Assembly: GCA_035318925.1 (NCBI GenBank)
Contig: DATHDS010000021.1
Location: forward strand, 224,227 to 288,226
Direction: 5' to 3'
Length of the DNA stretch: 64,000 nucleotides
Origin: VAXT01 sp035318925
GTDB lineage: Bacteria > Actinomycetota > Thermoleophilia > Gaiellales > Gaiellaceae
Positions 17,241 to 24,858 of this stretch are shown piece by piece. The notes under the pieces are model-generated. The model was not told the origin of the DNA and ran no database searches. It saw only the letters and a list, made by a program, of their open reading frames with translations. Numbering within the stretch: position 1 is the stretch's first letter; the number at the start of each line of letters is the position of its first letter. The position numbers were made by a program, and so were the translations under genes.

Positions 17241-17773
17241 CCGCCGAGCACGTGTGGGCCGCCCTCGCGGAGATCGCGGACCCCGAGATCCCGACGATCT
17301 CGATCGTCGACCTCGGAGTCGTCCGCAGCGTGTCCGTCGAGCCATGTCCCGACACCCCCCGTCCCGGGACCAGGTCCGGGGACATGGCGGGGCCGGACAG
17401 CCGGGTACGCGTCGAGTTCACGCCGACGTTCCTCGGCTGCCCCGCGCTCGAGGTGATGCGCGACCAGATGGCCGAGCGGATCCGCGAGCTCGGCGCCGAG
17501 CCCGAGGTCGAGGTGATCCTCGACGACTCGTGGTCGACCGACCGGATCACGCCGGAGGGCCGAGAGAAGCTCCGCGCGTCCGGCTTCGCCCCGCCGGCGC
17601 CGCGAGCAGCCGGCGGCCCGCAGCTCGTCCAGCTCCAGAGCAACGCCTTCCGGTGCCCGTACTGCAACTCCACGGAGACGAGGCTCGAGAACATCTTCGG
17701 CCCCACGCCGTGCAGGTCGATCCGCTACTGCGAGAGCTGCCGCCAGCCGTTCGAGCAGTTCAAGACCATCTGA
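17234..17773 (+). CDS. paaD: PaaD, Fe-S cluster assembly factor of the phenylacetyl-CoA epoxidase
   Basis: The N-terminal MIP18/DUF59 domain (DPEIPTISIVDLGVVRSVSV and FTPTFLGCPALEVMRDQM) carries the conserved cysteine. The C-terminus has a four-cysteine zinc-ribbon pair (FRCPYCNS and IRYCESC). PaaD is thought to mature the Fe-S cluster of the epoxidase reductase. Oddly, about 16 residues (near EPCPDTPRPGTRSGDMAGP, residues 36-54) are inserted between two conserved beta strands and are encoded by a palindromic DNA element that keeps the frame. No paaE follows; the next gene is a selenoprotein 15 bp away. Confidence 0.92.
   Translation: MVTAEHVWAALAEIADPEIPTISIVDLGVVRSVSVEPCPDTPRPGTRSGDMAGPDSRVRVEFTPTFLGCPALEVMRDQMAERIRELGAEPEVEVILDDSWSTDRITPEGREKLRASGFAPPAPRAAGGPQLVQLQSNAFRCPYCNSTETRLENIFGPTPCRSIRYCESCRQPFEQFKTI
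17342..17387. repeat. 46-bp palindromic element inserted in frame within paaD
   Basis: The outer arms CCATGTCCC and GGGACATGG are perfect nine-base inverted repeats, with a second palindrome GTCCCGGGAC inside. The encoded residues interrupt an otherwise standard PaaD sequence. The GGGGACA core recurs in noncoding palindromes at 37340 and 63128-63262, which suggests a dispersed REP-like family. Confidence 0.75.
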
Positions 17774-17788
17774 CGGTAGGTTCTCGTC

Positions 17789-18010
17789 GTGGCGAAGGTC
17801 CTGATCCAGTACTGCCCAGTCTGAAACAGCTACGACACACGGGCTGCGAGTCTCGCGGCCGAGCTGAACGACGAGACCGAGCACGAGGCCGAGATCGAAG
17901 AGGGCGCCAAGAGCCAGTACGACGTGCTGGCAGACGGCGAGCTCATTTTCTCGAAGCAGCAGGAGGGCCGGTTCCCCGAGCACTCCGAGATCCGCGCGCT
18001 GCTCGACTAA
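17789..18010 (+). CDS. Rdx/SelW-like selenoprotein with in-frame UGA (CxxU motif)
   Basis: Read with UGA at 17822-17824 as selenocysteine (U), the GTG at 17789 opens a 73-residue protein beginning VAKVLIQYCPVUNSYDTRAA. It ends at a TAA. The rest (residues 43-68 contain YDVLADGELIFSK and HSEIRALLD) follows the full-length SelW/SelT/SelH pattern: a beta strand, a CxxU redox motif at residues 9-12, a helix, then a beta hairpin with a VxxDGxxIxxK-like segment. These are thioredoxin-fold oxidoreductases that often have CxxC in Cys forms. A bacterial SECIS-like hairpin lies at the right distance downstream. The gene is 15 bp after paaD and probably co-transcribed. Alternative: a Cys codon mutated or misread as TGA. 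Confidence 0.82.
17842..17860 (+). promoter_or_regulatory. Bacterial SECIS-like hairpin of the SelW-like gene
   Basis: GGCTGCGA pairs with TCTCGCGGCC-side bases in an eight-pair stem (one G-U pair), closing a GTC loop at 17850-17852. The loop starts with G and lies 25 bases after the UGA. Known bacterial SECIS elements have the apical loop 16-37 bases after the UGA and a G among the first two loop bases, so both criteria are met. Folding energy was not computed. Confidence 0.7.
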
Positions 18011-18335
18011 TTTGCGGGCGCACGAAGTAACCGGCCAACACGCCGACCACGATCAGCGGCAGCGCCATGAGCCCCAGAACCATGACGCTGAACCAGATCG
18101 GGATGTCGGCGCCCGCGTAAGCGTCGCTATACCCGGCCGGAACGGAGAGCAGGAAAACAGCTCCCGGTAGCAGAAGCGCCCACCACCGGAGAAGAGCTCC
18201 GGCGAGGATCTGAGCCGCGACCAGGATCACCCAGATCGGAGCCTCAGGTAGGTCCCAACCTCGATCCGCGACGCCGTACACCCACGTGACCACGAGGGTT
18301 AGGTAGGCGAAGGCAACGAGAAGCTTGGAGCTCAT
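17943..18335 (-). CDS. Hypothetical small membrane protein
   Basis: From ATG at 18335 the 130-residue product has four hydrophobic segments (LLVAFAYLTLVVTWVYGVA, IWVILVAAQILAGALL, ALLLPGAVFLLSVPAG and FSVMVLGLMALPLIVVGVLAGYF) and a basic C-terminal tail. The last 68 bp run antisense to the end of the selenoprotein gene. It starts immediately after the stop of the 18337-18774 gene, so the two are coupled. No family is recognised. Confidence 0.65.
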   Translation of the reverse strand: MSSKLLVAFAYLTLVVTWVYGVADRGWDLPEAPIWVILVAAQILAGALLRWWALLLPGAVFLLSVPAGYSDAYAGADIPIWFSVMVLGLMALPLIVVGVLAGYFVRPQISRAARGSRSARGTGPPAASRK

Positions 18336-18336
18336 C

Positions 18337-18774
18337 TCAGTGGCCGCCGGCGAGGACGAACCAACCGAACAGCAGAAGCAGGCAAGACAGCGCCGCAGCA
18401 AGTGCCGACATGAATCGCAAACGGCCCCGGCCCGGCAGGACTGCGCTCGCGACGAGGCCGATGATCGTTGCCGACGCCGCTGCCACGGCCAAGACGACCG
18501 GGAATGTGCCTACCGATCTTCCGGCGTGCTCCCAGTGAGACACGTCACTCGATCCGTAGTACCCATCCGCGCTCAACGCATAGAGCACGAGCCAGGCCGT
18601 TGCCAGCCCGAGCACGACCGCAAGGCCGGGCAAACCGAGACGGGTGGATTGATTGTCGGACGGTGCGAGACGCGCTGTCGAGGACAGCAGAAGGGCGGCG
18701 AGCCCGCCGATGAACACCAGCGGCAGAAACACGAAACCGGCGTACTCGGCGAAGTCGGCTAGCACGGGAGTCAT
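18337..18774 (-). CDS. Hypothetical four-helix membrane protein
   Basis: From ATG at 18774 (MTPVLADFAEYAGFVFLPLV) the 145-residue product has four membrane segments, the last being ALSCLLLLFGWFVLAG. Upstream residues up to 18876 are unlike protein and overlap the XRE operator region. It is divergent from the XRE regulator gene and may share its operator. Confidence 0.65.
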   Translation of the reverse strand: MTPVLADFAEYAGFVFLPLVFIGGLAALLLSSTARLAPSDNQSTRLGLPGLAVVLGLATAWLVLYALSADGYYGSSDVSHWEHAGRSVGTFPVVLAVAAASATIIGLVASAVLPGRGRLRFMSALAAALSCLLLLFGWFVLAGGH

Positions 18775-18806
18775 GACCGAATGCCTCTGTATGATGATCT
18801 CATGTT

Positions 18807-18819
18807 TGCTATGATAGCA
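18807..18819. promoter_or_regulatory. Inverted repeat TGCTATGATAGCA upstream of the XRE gene
   Basis: Perfect six-base arms surround one base, 11 bp before the XRE start. TATGAT within it could be a -10 box rightward, and TATCAT on the other strand a -10 leftward. A repressor bound here would control both the XRE gene and the divergent membrane protein genes. The local AT content is higher than around it. Confidence 0.6.
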
Positions 18820-18829
18820 GAGATGCGAT

Positions 18830-19120
18830 ATGCACACTGACACGTTCGAACGGCTCCGCGAGCGCCTCGCGCACATCGACCCCGATCAGGGGTGGTTCTT
18901 CGCGCGCATCGCGGAGCAGGTCACCGAGCAGCGCAAGGCGCGCGGGCTCTCCCAGAAGGAGCTGGCCGAGTTGACGGGGACGACGCAGTCGGCGATCGCC
19001 CGGCTCGAGTCCGGCGGACGACCGCCGCGAATTGACACCCTGCTGCGGATCGCCGAGGCGCTCGACTGTGAGCTGATCGTCGAACTGCGACCGCGAACGC
19101 AAGCGAAGGGGGCCAAATGA
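18830..19120 (+). CDS. XRE family DNA-binding protein
   Basis: The 96-residue protein has an XRE helix-turn-helix at about residues 31-85 (LSQKELAELTGTTQSAIARLESG then TLLRIAEALDCELIVELRP). This layout is that of HigA-like antitoxins and small autoregulators. No toxin-like gene is adjacent: the next gene encodes a membrane protein with a zinc ribbon, overlapping by 4 bp (ATGA). Likely autoregulated through the upstream inverted repeat. Confidence 0.85.
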   Translation: MHTDTFERLRERLAHIDPDQGWFFARIAEQVTEQRKARGLSQKELAELTGTTQSAIARLESGGRPPRIDTLLRIAEALDCELIVELRPRTQAKGAK

Positions 19121-20031
19121 CGATGAGACTCGACGTCGAGGACGTCCAGACGACCAAGGGCGAGAAGCTGCTCGCCGTCGTGCTCGCCGTCTTCTTGCTG
19201 ATCGGCGGGGTCTGGGCCTACAGCAAGATCGACGACGCCGTCCGGACGTCGACGCCGCCGGACTACTCCTATCGCGGCACGCCCGCCGAACAAGCAGCTG
19301 TTGCTCGCCAGGAAGCCGCATTTGGTCGGCTCGCCCGCGCGGAGCGGGGAGCAACGAGAGCGCTGGCCAACCTCAACCTCCGACGCGAGGCCTACAACAC
19401 GGCGCTGGCCGCGCATCGGCCAGAGGCCAACCAGTTGGGCAAGACGTATGACCGAGCGCAGGCGAGGCTGGCGCAGACTCGGAAGGAAGCCGCCGCTGCT
19501 CGGCGAGAAGTCGCGACGACCAGGCCGGCCGGCGACGCTGCTCAGCGACACATAGGCGATGTCCGGACGGGGCGGGCGAACCATCGAGAGTTGCTCGCAT
19601 TCGTCTTCCGGCTTGCGTTCGTCTTCGCGAGCATCGCTTTCGGGTACTGGCTCCTGGCCCGGCTGCGGCGGCGAGGCTCCCGGTACTACACGGTCGGGCT
19701 GGCCTTCGTCGCCTTCGCCGCCGTCCTCGCGTTCGCGATGGCAGTCGACTACCTCACCGACTACTTCCAGCCGCTCGACTACGGCCCGCTCGCCATCTCG
19801 CTGTTCGGGATCGCCGTCACGCTACTCGCCTTCGTCGGACTTCAGCGCTATCTCGCGCGACGGATACCCCACCGCCGCGTACGCAAAGGGGAATGCCCGT
19901 TTTGCGGGTATCCGGTGCGCGGAAACGAGCACTGCGAGCGCTGCGGCCGAGAGGTGATCGCCCCGTGCGCGAGGTGCCACGAGCCACGCCGGGTCGGCGC
20001 CCTCCACTGCGGCGCCTGCGGAGCCGCCTAG
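19117..20031 (+). CDS. Membrane protein with periplasmic coiled coil and C-terminal zinc ribbons
   Basis: The 304-residue product has one N-terminal membrane segment (LLAVVLAVFLLIGGVWAY), then about 110 residues of Ala/Arg/Glu-rich coiled coil likely outside the membrane. Three more membrane segments follow (LLAFVFRLAFVFASIAFGYWLLA, YYTVGLAFVAFAAVLAFAMAV and LAISLFGIAVTLLAFVGL). The C-terminus has two double-cysteine zinc-ribbon modules (CPFCGY with CERCG, CARC with CGACG) in the cytosol. It is coupled to the XRE gene by a 4-bp overlap. I do not recognise the family; a membrane sensor or scaffold is possible. Confidence 0.75.
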   Translation: MTMRLDVEDVQTTKGEKLLAVVLAVFLLIGGVWAYSKIDDAVRTSTPPDYSYRGTPAEQAAVARQEAAFGRLARAERGATRALANLNLRREAYNTALAAHRPEANQLGKTYDRAQARLAQTRKEAAAARREVATTRPAGDAAQRHIGDVRTGRANHRELLAFVFRLAFVFASIAFGYWLLARLRRRGSRYYTVGLAFVAFAAVLAFAMAVDYLTDYFQPLDYGPLAISLFGIAVTLLAFVGLQRYLARRIPHRRVRKGECPFCGYPVRGNEHCERCGREVIAPCARCHEPRRVGALHCGACGAA

Positions 20032-20798
20032 GAGCCCGTGAACTTCGGAGGGCGCTTCTCGAGGAAGGCGTTGACGCCTTCCCGGAAGTCGTCCGTCTCC
20101 GTGGCCGCGGTCTGGAGCAGGGCCTCGAGCTCGAGTTGCTCCTCGAGCGTGTTCGTGGCGGCTTCGGCGAAGAGGAGCTTCGTCATGCCCACCCCGCGCG
20201 TCGGCATTGCAGCCAACTGAGCCGCGAGATCCGCGGCCCGGACGGCCAGGTCGTCGTCGTCGACCACCTCGGACACGAGCCCCCAGGCGTGCGCCTCGGT
20301 AGCCGACAGCTTCCGGCCGGAAGTCATCCACTCGAACGCCCGCGCGTACCCCAGTAGCCGGGAGATGAAATAGGTGCCGCCCGAGTCCGGGACGAGGCCG
20401 ATGCTGATGAAGGCGGGCACGAAGCTCGCCGAGTCGGCGGCGATCCGGATGTCGCAGGCGCAGGCAAATGAGAGGCCTGCCCCGGCGGCGGCGCCGTTGA
20501 CGGCTGCGATGACCGGCTTCTCGAGCTCGCGGATCGCGATGACGTTCGGGTGGTAGTTGGCCCGCAGCCGGCTGCCGATGTCGCCGGGGTCCTCGCGGAA
20601 CTCGGTCAAGTCCTGGCCGACGCAGAAGCCACGACCGGCTCCCGTGAGGACGACGGCACGCACGGCCGGGTCAGCCGCTTCCGCCAGGGCCGATCCAAGA
20701 GCTTGGTGCATGGCCGCGTTGAACGCGTTGAGCACGTCAGGACGATTGAGCGTGATCGTCAGCACGGCTCCGTCGCGGTTCGCCTCCACTTCGGCCAT
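20028..20798 (-). CDS. paaG: Enoyl-CoA hydratase/isomerase, PaaG-like
   Basis: The 256-residue crotonase-fold protein has the oxyanion-hole blocks GRGFCVGQDLTEF and AAVNGAAAGAGLSFACACDIRIAA, and the GLVPDSGGTYFISRLLGYARA segment. An aspartate in the last block and FVPAFISIGLVPDSG resemble PaaG, the ring-epoxide isomerase that makes the oxepin-CoA after PaaABC. Proximity to paaABCD supports this; a plain 2-enoyl-CoA hydratase is the alternative. Confidence 0.78.
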   Translation of the reverse strand: MAEVEANRDGAVLTITLNRPDVLNAFNAAMHQALGSALAEAADPAVRAVVLTGAGRGFCVGQDLTEFREDPGDIGSRLRANYHPNVIAIRELEKPVIAAVNGAAAGAGLSFACACDIRIAADSASFVPAFISIGLVPDSGGTYFISRLLGYARAFEWMTSGRKLSATEAHAWGLVSEVVDDDDLAVRAADLAAQLAAMPTRGVGMTKLLFAEAATNTLEEQLELEALLQTAATETDDFREGVNAFLEKRPPKFTGS

Positions 20799-20836
20799 CG
20801 CGCGCAGCCTATAACCGGATTGCTAGCTTCGAAGCC

Positions 20837-21805
20837 GTGCCGGAACTGAACTTCATCGCCGATCCGCCGAGCGATGCCGAGGTGCTCGACGCGTACTCGC
20901 ACGCGGTCACGTCCGTCGCCGAGCGGCTTGCTCCCTCGGTCGCCAGCCTCCGCGTCTCGCGCCGTGTCCGCGGAGGCCGCAGGCTCGACGGAGGCGGCAG
21001 CGCCGTCGTCATCACCCCTGACGGGTTCCTGCTCACCTCGGCGCACGTCGTCGCCCGGACCGACGGCTCCGGCCGTGCCTCGTTCGTCGACGGGAGCGAG
21101 CACGAGTTCACGCTCGTCGGCGCCGATCCGCTCTCCGATCTCGCCGTCCTCCGTCTCGACGCGAGCGACCTCACGGCAGCGGAGCTCGGCGACGCCGACC
21201 GGCTGCGCGTCGGCCAGCTCGTGGTCGCGATCGGCAGCCCGCTCGGCTTCGGCGGAACGCTGACGGCCGGCGTCGTCTCGGCCCTCGGCCGCTCGCTCCC
21301 GGTTCCGCAGGGCCGCGTCGTCGAGAACGTGATCCAGACCGACGCGGCGCTCAACCCCGGCAACTCGGGCGGCGCGCTCGCCAACTCGCAGGCGCAGGTG
21401 ATCGGAATCAACACGGCGGTCGCCGGGCTCGGGCTCGGCCTTGCCGTCCCGATCGACGAGGCGACTCGCAAGATCATCGCCGCCCTGATGAGCGAGGGGC
21501 GCTTTCGGCGCGCCTACATCGGGATCGCCGGCGGCTCACGGCCGCTCCCGCCGCGGCTTGCCTCGCGGCTCGGGCGCCAGTCCGCGATCGAGGTCGTCGA
21601 GGTGATGGACGGAAGCCCCGCCCACGACGCGGGCCTGCGGGCCGAGGACCTGATCGTCGAGGTCGACGGCGTCGCGGTCGAGCAGGTGAACGACCTCCAG
21701 CGCCTGATGGCGGGCGAGCGAATCGGCCGCAGCGCGACGATGCAGGTCGTGCGCGGCGGGGACTCGATCTCGGTCGAGATCGTCCCTGCCGAGCTCAGCG
21801 TCTAA
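20837..21805 (+). CDS. HtrA/DegP-like S1C serine protease, without membrane anchor
   Basis: A trypsin-like domain with the catalytic triad His70 (TSAHVV), Asp101 (SDLAVL) and Ser177 (NPGNSGGAL) is followed by one PDZ domain (about 215-320; GSPAHDAGLRAEDLIVEVDG). The product has 322 residues and no signal peptide or membrane segment, unlike most HtrA proteins, so it may be cytosolic. It ends 11 bp inside the convergent GerW gene. Confidence 0.9.
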   Translation: MPELNFIADPPSDAEVLDAYSHAVTSVAERLAPSVASLRVSRRVRGGRRLDGGGSAVVITPDGFLLTSAHVVARTDGSGRASFVDGSEHEFTLVGADPLSDLAVLRLDASDLTAAELGDADRLRVGQLVVAIGSPLGFGGTLTAGVVSALGRSLPVPQGRVVENVIQTDAALNPGNSGGALANSQAQVIGINTAVAGLGLGLAVPIDEATRKIIAALMSEGRFRRAYIGIAGGSRPLPPRLASRLGRQSAIEVVEVMDGSPAHDAGLRAEDLIVEVDGVAVEQVNDLQRLMAGERIGRSATMQVVRGGDSISVEIVPAELSV

Positions 21806-22100
21806 GCCTCCAGAGGGCGAAGACCGCAAGCCCGGCAAGAAGGATCAGTCCTGGATCGATCGCCGGCTTCCACGTCACCTCCCCGTCCTTGATCACGAAG
21901 ACACCAGCCGGCTTGGCCGTCAGGCCGAAACCGGCGCCGCCATTGTTCTCGTCGTCGCCGCCTCCGCCTCCGCCGCCGACCACCCTCGCGACGGGCACCA
22001 CGGTCACGCCCCCATTCTCGATCGGGTCGCCGAAGACGCGCTTGACCGACATTGCGTCGCGGGCTCCCCCGAGGATCTCGTCGATGTTCGGCATCGTCAC
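21795..22100 (-). CDS. GerW (YtfJ) family sporulation protein
   Basis: The 101-residue product has the family pattern: an N-terminal DEILGGARDAMSVKRVFGDPIENGGVTVVPVARV, a glycine-rich turn, FGLTAKPAGVFVIKDGEVTWKPAID, and a C-terminal hydrophobic helix. GerW-family proteins are known from spores but are widespread in non-sporulating actinobacteria with unknown function. The GTG at 22100 overlaps the stop of the enoyl-CoA hydratase gene. Confidence 0.85.
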   Translation of the reverse strand: MTMPNIDEILGGARDAMSVKRVFGDPIENGGVTVVPVARVVGGGGGGGDDENNGGAGFGLTAKPAGVFVIKDGEVTWKPAIDPGLILLAGLAVFALWRLRR

Positions 22101-22867
22101 TCTCCCTTGAACTCGGGTTTTCGCTTTTCGAGGAAGGCATTCAACCCTTCCTTCGTGTCCTCCGACGCGAACGCAAGGTAGAGGAGCCGCCGCTCGTACT
22201 CGAGGCCGAGCTGGAGCGGGCCCTCGTAAGCCCGGTCGATGCCTTCCTTTGCAAGCCGGGTCGCGATCGGAGCCTTGGACGCGATCTCCTGTGCCAGCTT
22301 CTTGGCCTCGTCGAGCCAGTCCGCTTCGCCTACGACTCGCGCGACGAGGCCGGCCGCCAGCGCCTCCGGCGCGGAGAGGAACCGACCGCTGAGGATCACG
22401 TCCATCGCAAGCGCCTTGCCGACCGCACGCGTCAGTCGCTGCGTCCCGCCGGCCCCGGGGATGACGCCGACGCCGGTCTCGGGTTGCCCGAACTTCGCCG
22501 TCTCGGAGGCGACGATCAGATCGCAGGCCATGGCCAGCTCGCAGCCGCCGCCGAGGCAGTAGCCCGAGACTGCCGCGACGAGGGGCGTCCAGAGCGCGCG
22601 GATCGAGTCCCAGCGATCGATCCGCCGCTGGTAGTAGAGGTCGATCGCCGAGGTGCGCGCGAGCTCCGCGATGTCCGCGCCGGCGGCGAAGGCCTTGTCG
22701 TTGCCGCCGAGCACGATGCAGCGCACGGCGTCGTCCCGGTCGAGCTCCACGAGCGTGCTCACGAGCTCCTCCATCAGCTCGTCCGAGAGCGCGTTCAGCG
22801 CGTCCGGGCGGTTGAGGAGCACGACCGCGATCGGGTCGTCCCGCTCGACGAGGACGAGGTCGGTCAC
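22097..22867 (-). CDS. Enoyl-CoA hydratase
   Basis: The 256-residue crotonase begins VTDLVLVERDDPIAVVLLNRPDALN. It contains AFAAGADIAELA, SGYCLGGGCELAMACDLIVA and QPETGVGVIPGAGGTQRLTR. The two active-site glutamates of classic enoyl-CoA hydratases (ETGVGVIPGAGGT) are present, so hydration of a trans-2-enoyl-CoA is expected, fitting PaaF or a general beta-oxidation enzyme. The GTG start overlaps the upstream stop (GTGA); the longer frame upstream is only that neighbour's antisense-like shift. Confidence 0.87.
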   Translation of the reverse strand: MTDLVLVERDDPIAVVLLNRPDALNALSDELMEELVSTLVELDRDDAVRCIVLGGNDKAFAAGADIAELARTSAIDLYYQRRIDRWDSIRALWTPLVAAVSGYCLGGGCELAMACDLIVASETAKFGQPETGVGVIPGAGGTQRLTRAVGKALAMDVILSGRFLSAPEALAAGLVARVVGEADWLDEAKKLAQEIASKAPIATRLAKEGIDRAYEGPLQLGLEYERRLLYLAFASEDTKEGLNAFLEKRKPEFKGE

Positions 22868-23676
22868 TTCTTCTTGTCCACGAAGCGCTTGATCGCCGCC
22901 TTCGGCTCGTCGGTCGCCATCGAGAGCGCGAGCCAGTCGCGGGCGTGGTTGATCGTCTCGTGCCACGCGAGGTCTTTCCAGAAGTTCAGGTGCTGCTTCG
23001 CGTACCGGGTCGTCTGCGGGAGCTTGCGAGCGAGGTTCTCGACCATGCGGTCGACCTCGGCATCGAGCTCGGCCGCTGGAACGACTCGGTTCACGAGCCC
23101 CCACTCCTCGCATTTCTGTGCCGGGATCTCCTCGCACATGAGGACGATCTCCCGCGCGCGGCGGTCGCCGACCATGATCGTCAGCCATTGCGTCGCGCCA
23201 CCGGCGGGAACGGAGCCGTGCTCGGGCCCCACGTGGCGGATGAACGTGTCGTCGACCATGACGGCGAGGTCGCACGCCATCTGGAACTCGTTCCCGCCGC
23301 CGACCGCGATGCCGTTGATACGCGCGACCGTCGGCTTGCCGATCTCCCGCAGCCGGTCGTGCGCATCCTTGAACGCGCCGAACCACTTCCAGTACTCGTT
23401 CGGCTTGTCGAGGTAGTCCTCGGCCCAGGAGCTGAGGTCGGCGCCGACGCAGAAGGCCCGGCCGGCTCCCGTCAGGACGACGACGCGGATCTCGTCGTCC
23501 CAGGAAGCGTCCTCGCACGCGCGCGCGAGCTCCCTGAGCATCTGGAAGTCGAACGCGTTCAGGATCTCCGGGCGGTTGAACGTGATCGTCGCCCGCGGGG
23601 GAGCCTTCTCGTACACGATCTTCTCGAAGCCGAGCTCCTCGGGCGCGCGCGGGCTTGGATACGTCGGCTCAGCCAA
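22864..23676 (-). CDS. Enoyl-CoA hydratase/isomerase family protein
   Basis: The 270-residue crotonase-fold protein has RPEILNAFDFQML, GRAFCVGADLSSWAEDYL, INGIAVGGGNEFQMACDLAV and HVGPEHGSVPAGGATQWL. The usual hydratase glutamates are partly replaced and the last block is unusual, so it is a divergent member, perhaps acting on a ring-derived CoA ester. A TTG at 23676 overlaps the stop of the EthD-like gene, giving coupled translation. Confidence 0.8.
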   Translation of the reverse strand: MAEPTYPSPRAPEELGFEKIVYEKAPPRATITFNRPEILNAFDFQMLRELARACEDASWDDEIRVVVLTGAGRAFCVGADLSSWAEDYLDKPNEYWKWFGAFKDAHDRLREIGKPTVARINGIAVGGGNEFQMACDLAVMVDDTFIRHVGPEHGSVPAGGATQWLTIMVGDRRAREIVLMCEEIPAQKCEEWGLVNRVVPAAELDAEVDRMVENLARKLPQTTRYAKQHLNFWKDLAWHETINHARDWLALSMATDEPKAAIKRFVDKKK

Positions 23677-23947
23677 TGTCGGCGAAGTGGACGTGGAACG
23701 GCACGCCCATCTCCATCGCGTCCTTGCCGGTGGCCATGAACTCGTCGGTGCGCGCGGCCGCCTTGAACGCGTCCATGTCGGGAAACTCCCATTCTGCGTA
23801 GTAGCGGTACTGCGGCTCACCCATCGGTGCGCCGAAGATCCGCCCATGCCGGAAGGTTGATCCGGGCACCTTGCGGCAGAGCTCGGCGTGCTGCTCGTAG
23901 CGCTCCGCGTCGGGCTCGGATTCGTAGACCACGAAAGCTCTGACCAT
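23669..23947 (-). CDS. EthD-like (ferredoxin-like fold) protein
   Basis: From ATG at 23947, which follows an AGGAGGGGG site, the 92-residue product MVRAFVVYESEPDAERYEQH has the dimeric alpha/beta-barrel EthD pattern. EthD proteins accompany oxygenases and CoA-ester pathways and their role is poorly known. It overlaps the downstream hydratase. Confidence 0.8.
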   Translation of the reverse strand: MVRAFVVYESEPDAERYEQHAELCRKVPGSTFRHGRIFGAPMGEPQYRYYAEWEFPDMDAFKAAARTDEFMATGKDAMEMGVPFHVHFADIG

Positions 23948-24075
23948 TCCCCCTCCTGGTTCGATGACGGGCGCGAGCCTATCGTTCAGGCGTAGCCCGC
24001 GGTAGGACCGGCAACACGTCGAAATAGGCCACACGGCCCATTGCCGAACGGTCGCATCGTCGGCAGCCTAGAGAC

Positions 24076-24858
24076 GTGCAGGCAACAGGACTCGCCGCGG
24101 TCCTTGTGCGGGCGGATTCGACCCCGCTGCCGCTGCTCGGCGGAATGGCGCGGCCGGACGGCGTCGTCATCGCCAGCGAGCGCTACTTCGCCTTCGCCGG
24201 GCGGGACGGATCGCTGCTCGAGGGCGTCATGCCGCGCGTGCCGCGGGTCGTCGGACGCCTGCCGCTCGTGCGTGGCCTGACGCGCCTCGGGATGTCCTTC
24301 TCGCCGCTGATGCAACGCGGCGGAGTGGCCGGTCGCCGCGAGCGGGTCTTGCTGACCGCCGTGCTCCTGTCACCGGCGCTCCTTGCCTTCTTCTCGGGCA
24401 CGGCGACCCTCGTCGCCGGCCTCCTCATGACCGGAGCGATGCTCGCCTGGATCCTGCGGGGACGGACGCTATACCTGCACGGAGCCGAGCACCGCGCGAT
24501 CGCCGCAGCAGAGCAAGGCACTCTCACCGCCACGTGGGCGGGCGAGGCGAAGCCGTCCCGGTTCGCGCTTCGCTGCGGGACGAACTTCGTCGCGCTCGTG
24601 CTCCCCGTCGGTCTCGTCGCTGACCGCCTCTGGCCCTTCGCTCCGGCCCTCTGGACGCCGATCGTCGTCGCGGTGCTCGCGCTCGCGGTCTCGATGGAGC
24701 TCTGGCGGGTGGTGCAGGGCTCGACGCGTCCGGCCGCGCGTTTCTTCCTCTATCCGGGCCTCGCCCTGCAGCGGCTGACGACCCGCGAGCCGAGCCTGGA
24801 CGAGACACGGCTCGCGCTCACGGCCGCCGGGTCCGTTCTGCGCCGAGAGCTCGGCTAG
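24076..24858 (+). CDS. DUF1385 family membrane protein
   Basis: The 260-residue product has the DUF1385 (YqhQ-like) layout: an N-terminal GGMARPDGVVIASERYFAFA and RVVGRLPLVRGLTRLG, membrane helices (LLTAVLLSPALLAFFSG, LVAGLLMTGAMLAWIL), the signature LHGAEHRAIAAAEQG, then two more helices. The function is not established. It ends 4 bp inside the convergent MFS gene. Confidence 0.7.
   Translation: MQATGLAAVLVRADSTPLPLLGGMARPDGVVIASERYFAFAGRDGSLLEGVMPRVPRVVGRLPLVRGLTRLGMSFSPLMQRGGVAGRRERVLLTAVLLSPALLAFFSGTATLVAGLLMTGAMLAWILRGRTLYLHGAEHRAIAAAEQGTLTATWAGEAKPSRFALRCGTNFVALVLPVGLVADRLWPFAPALWTPIVVAVLALAVSMELWRVVQGSTRPAARFFLYPGLALQRLTTREPSLDETRLALTAAGSVLRRELG

Noticed and set aside
18830..20031. 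Toxin-antitoxin module
   Set aside because: The XRE gene resembles HigA, but the coupled gene is a 304-residue membrane protein without toxin features.
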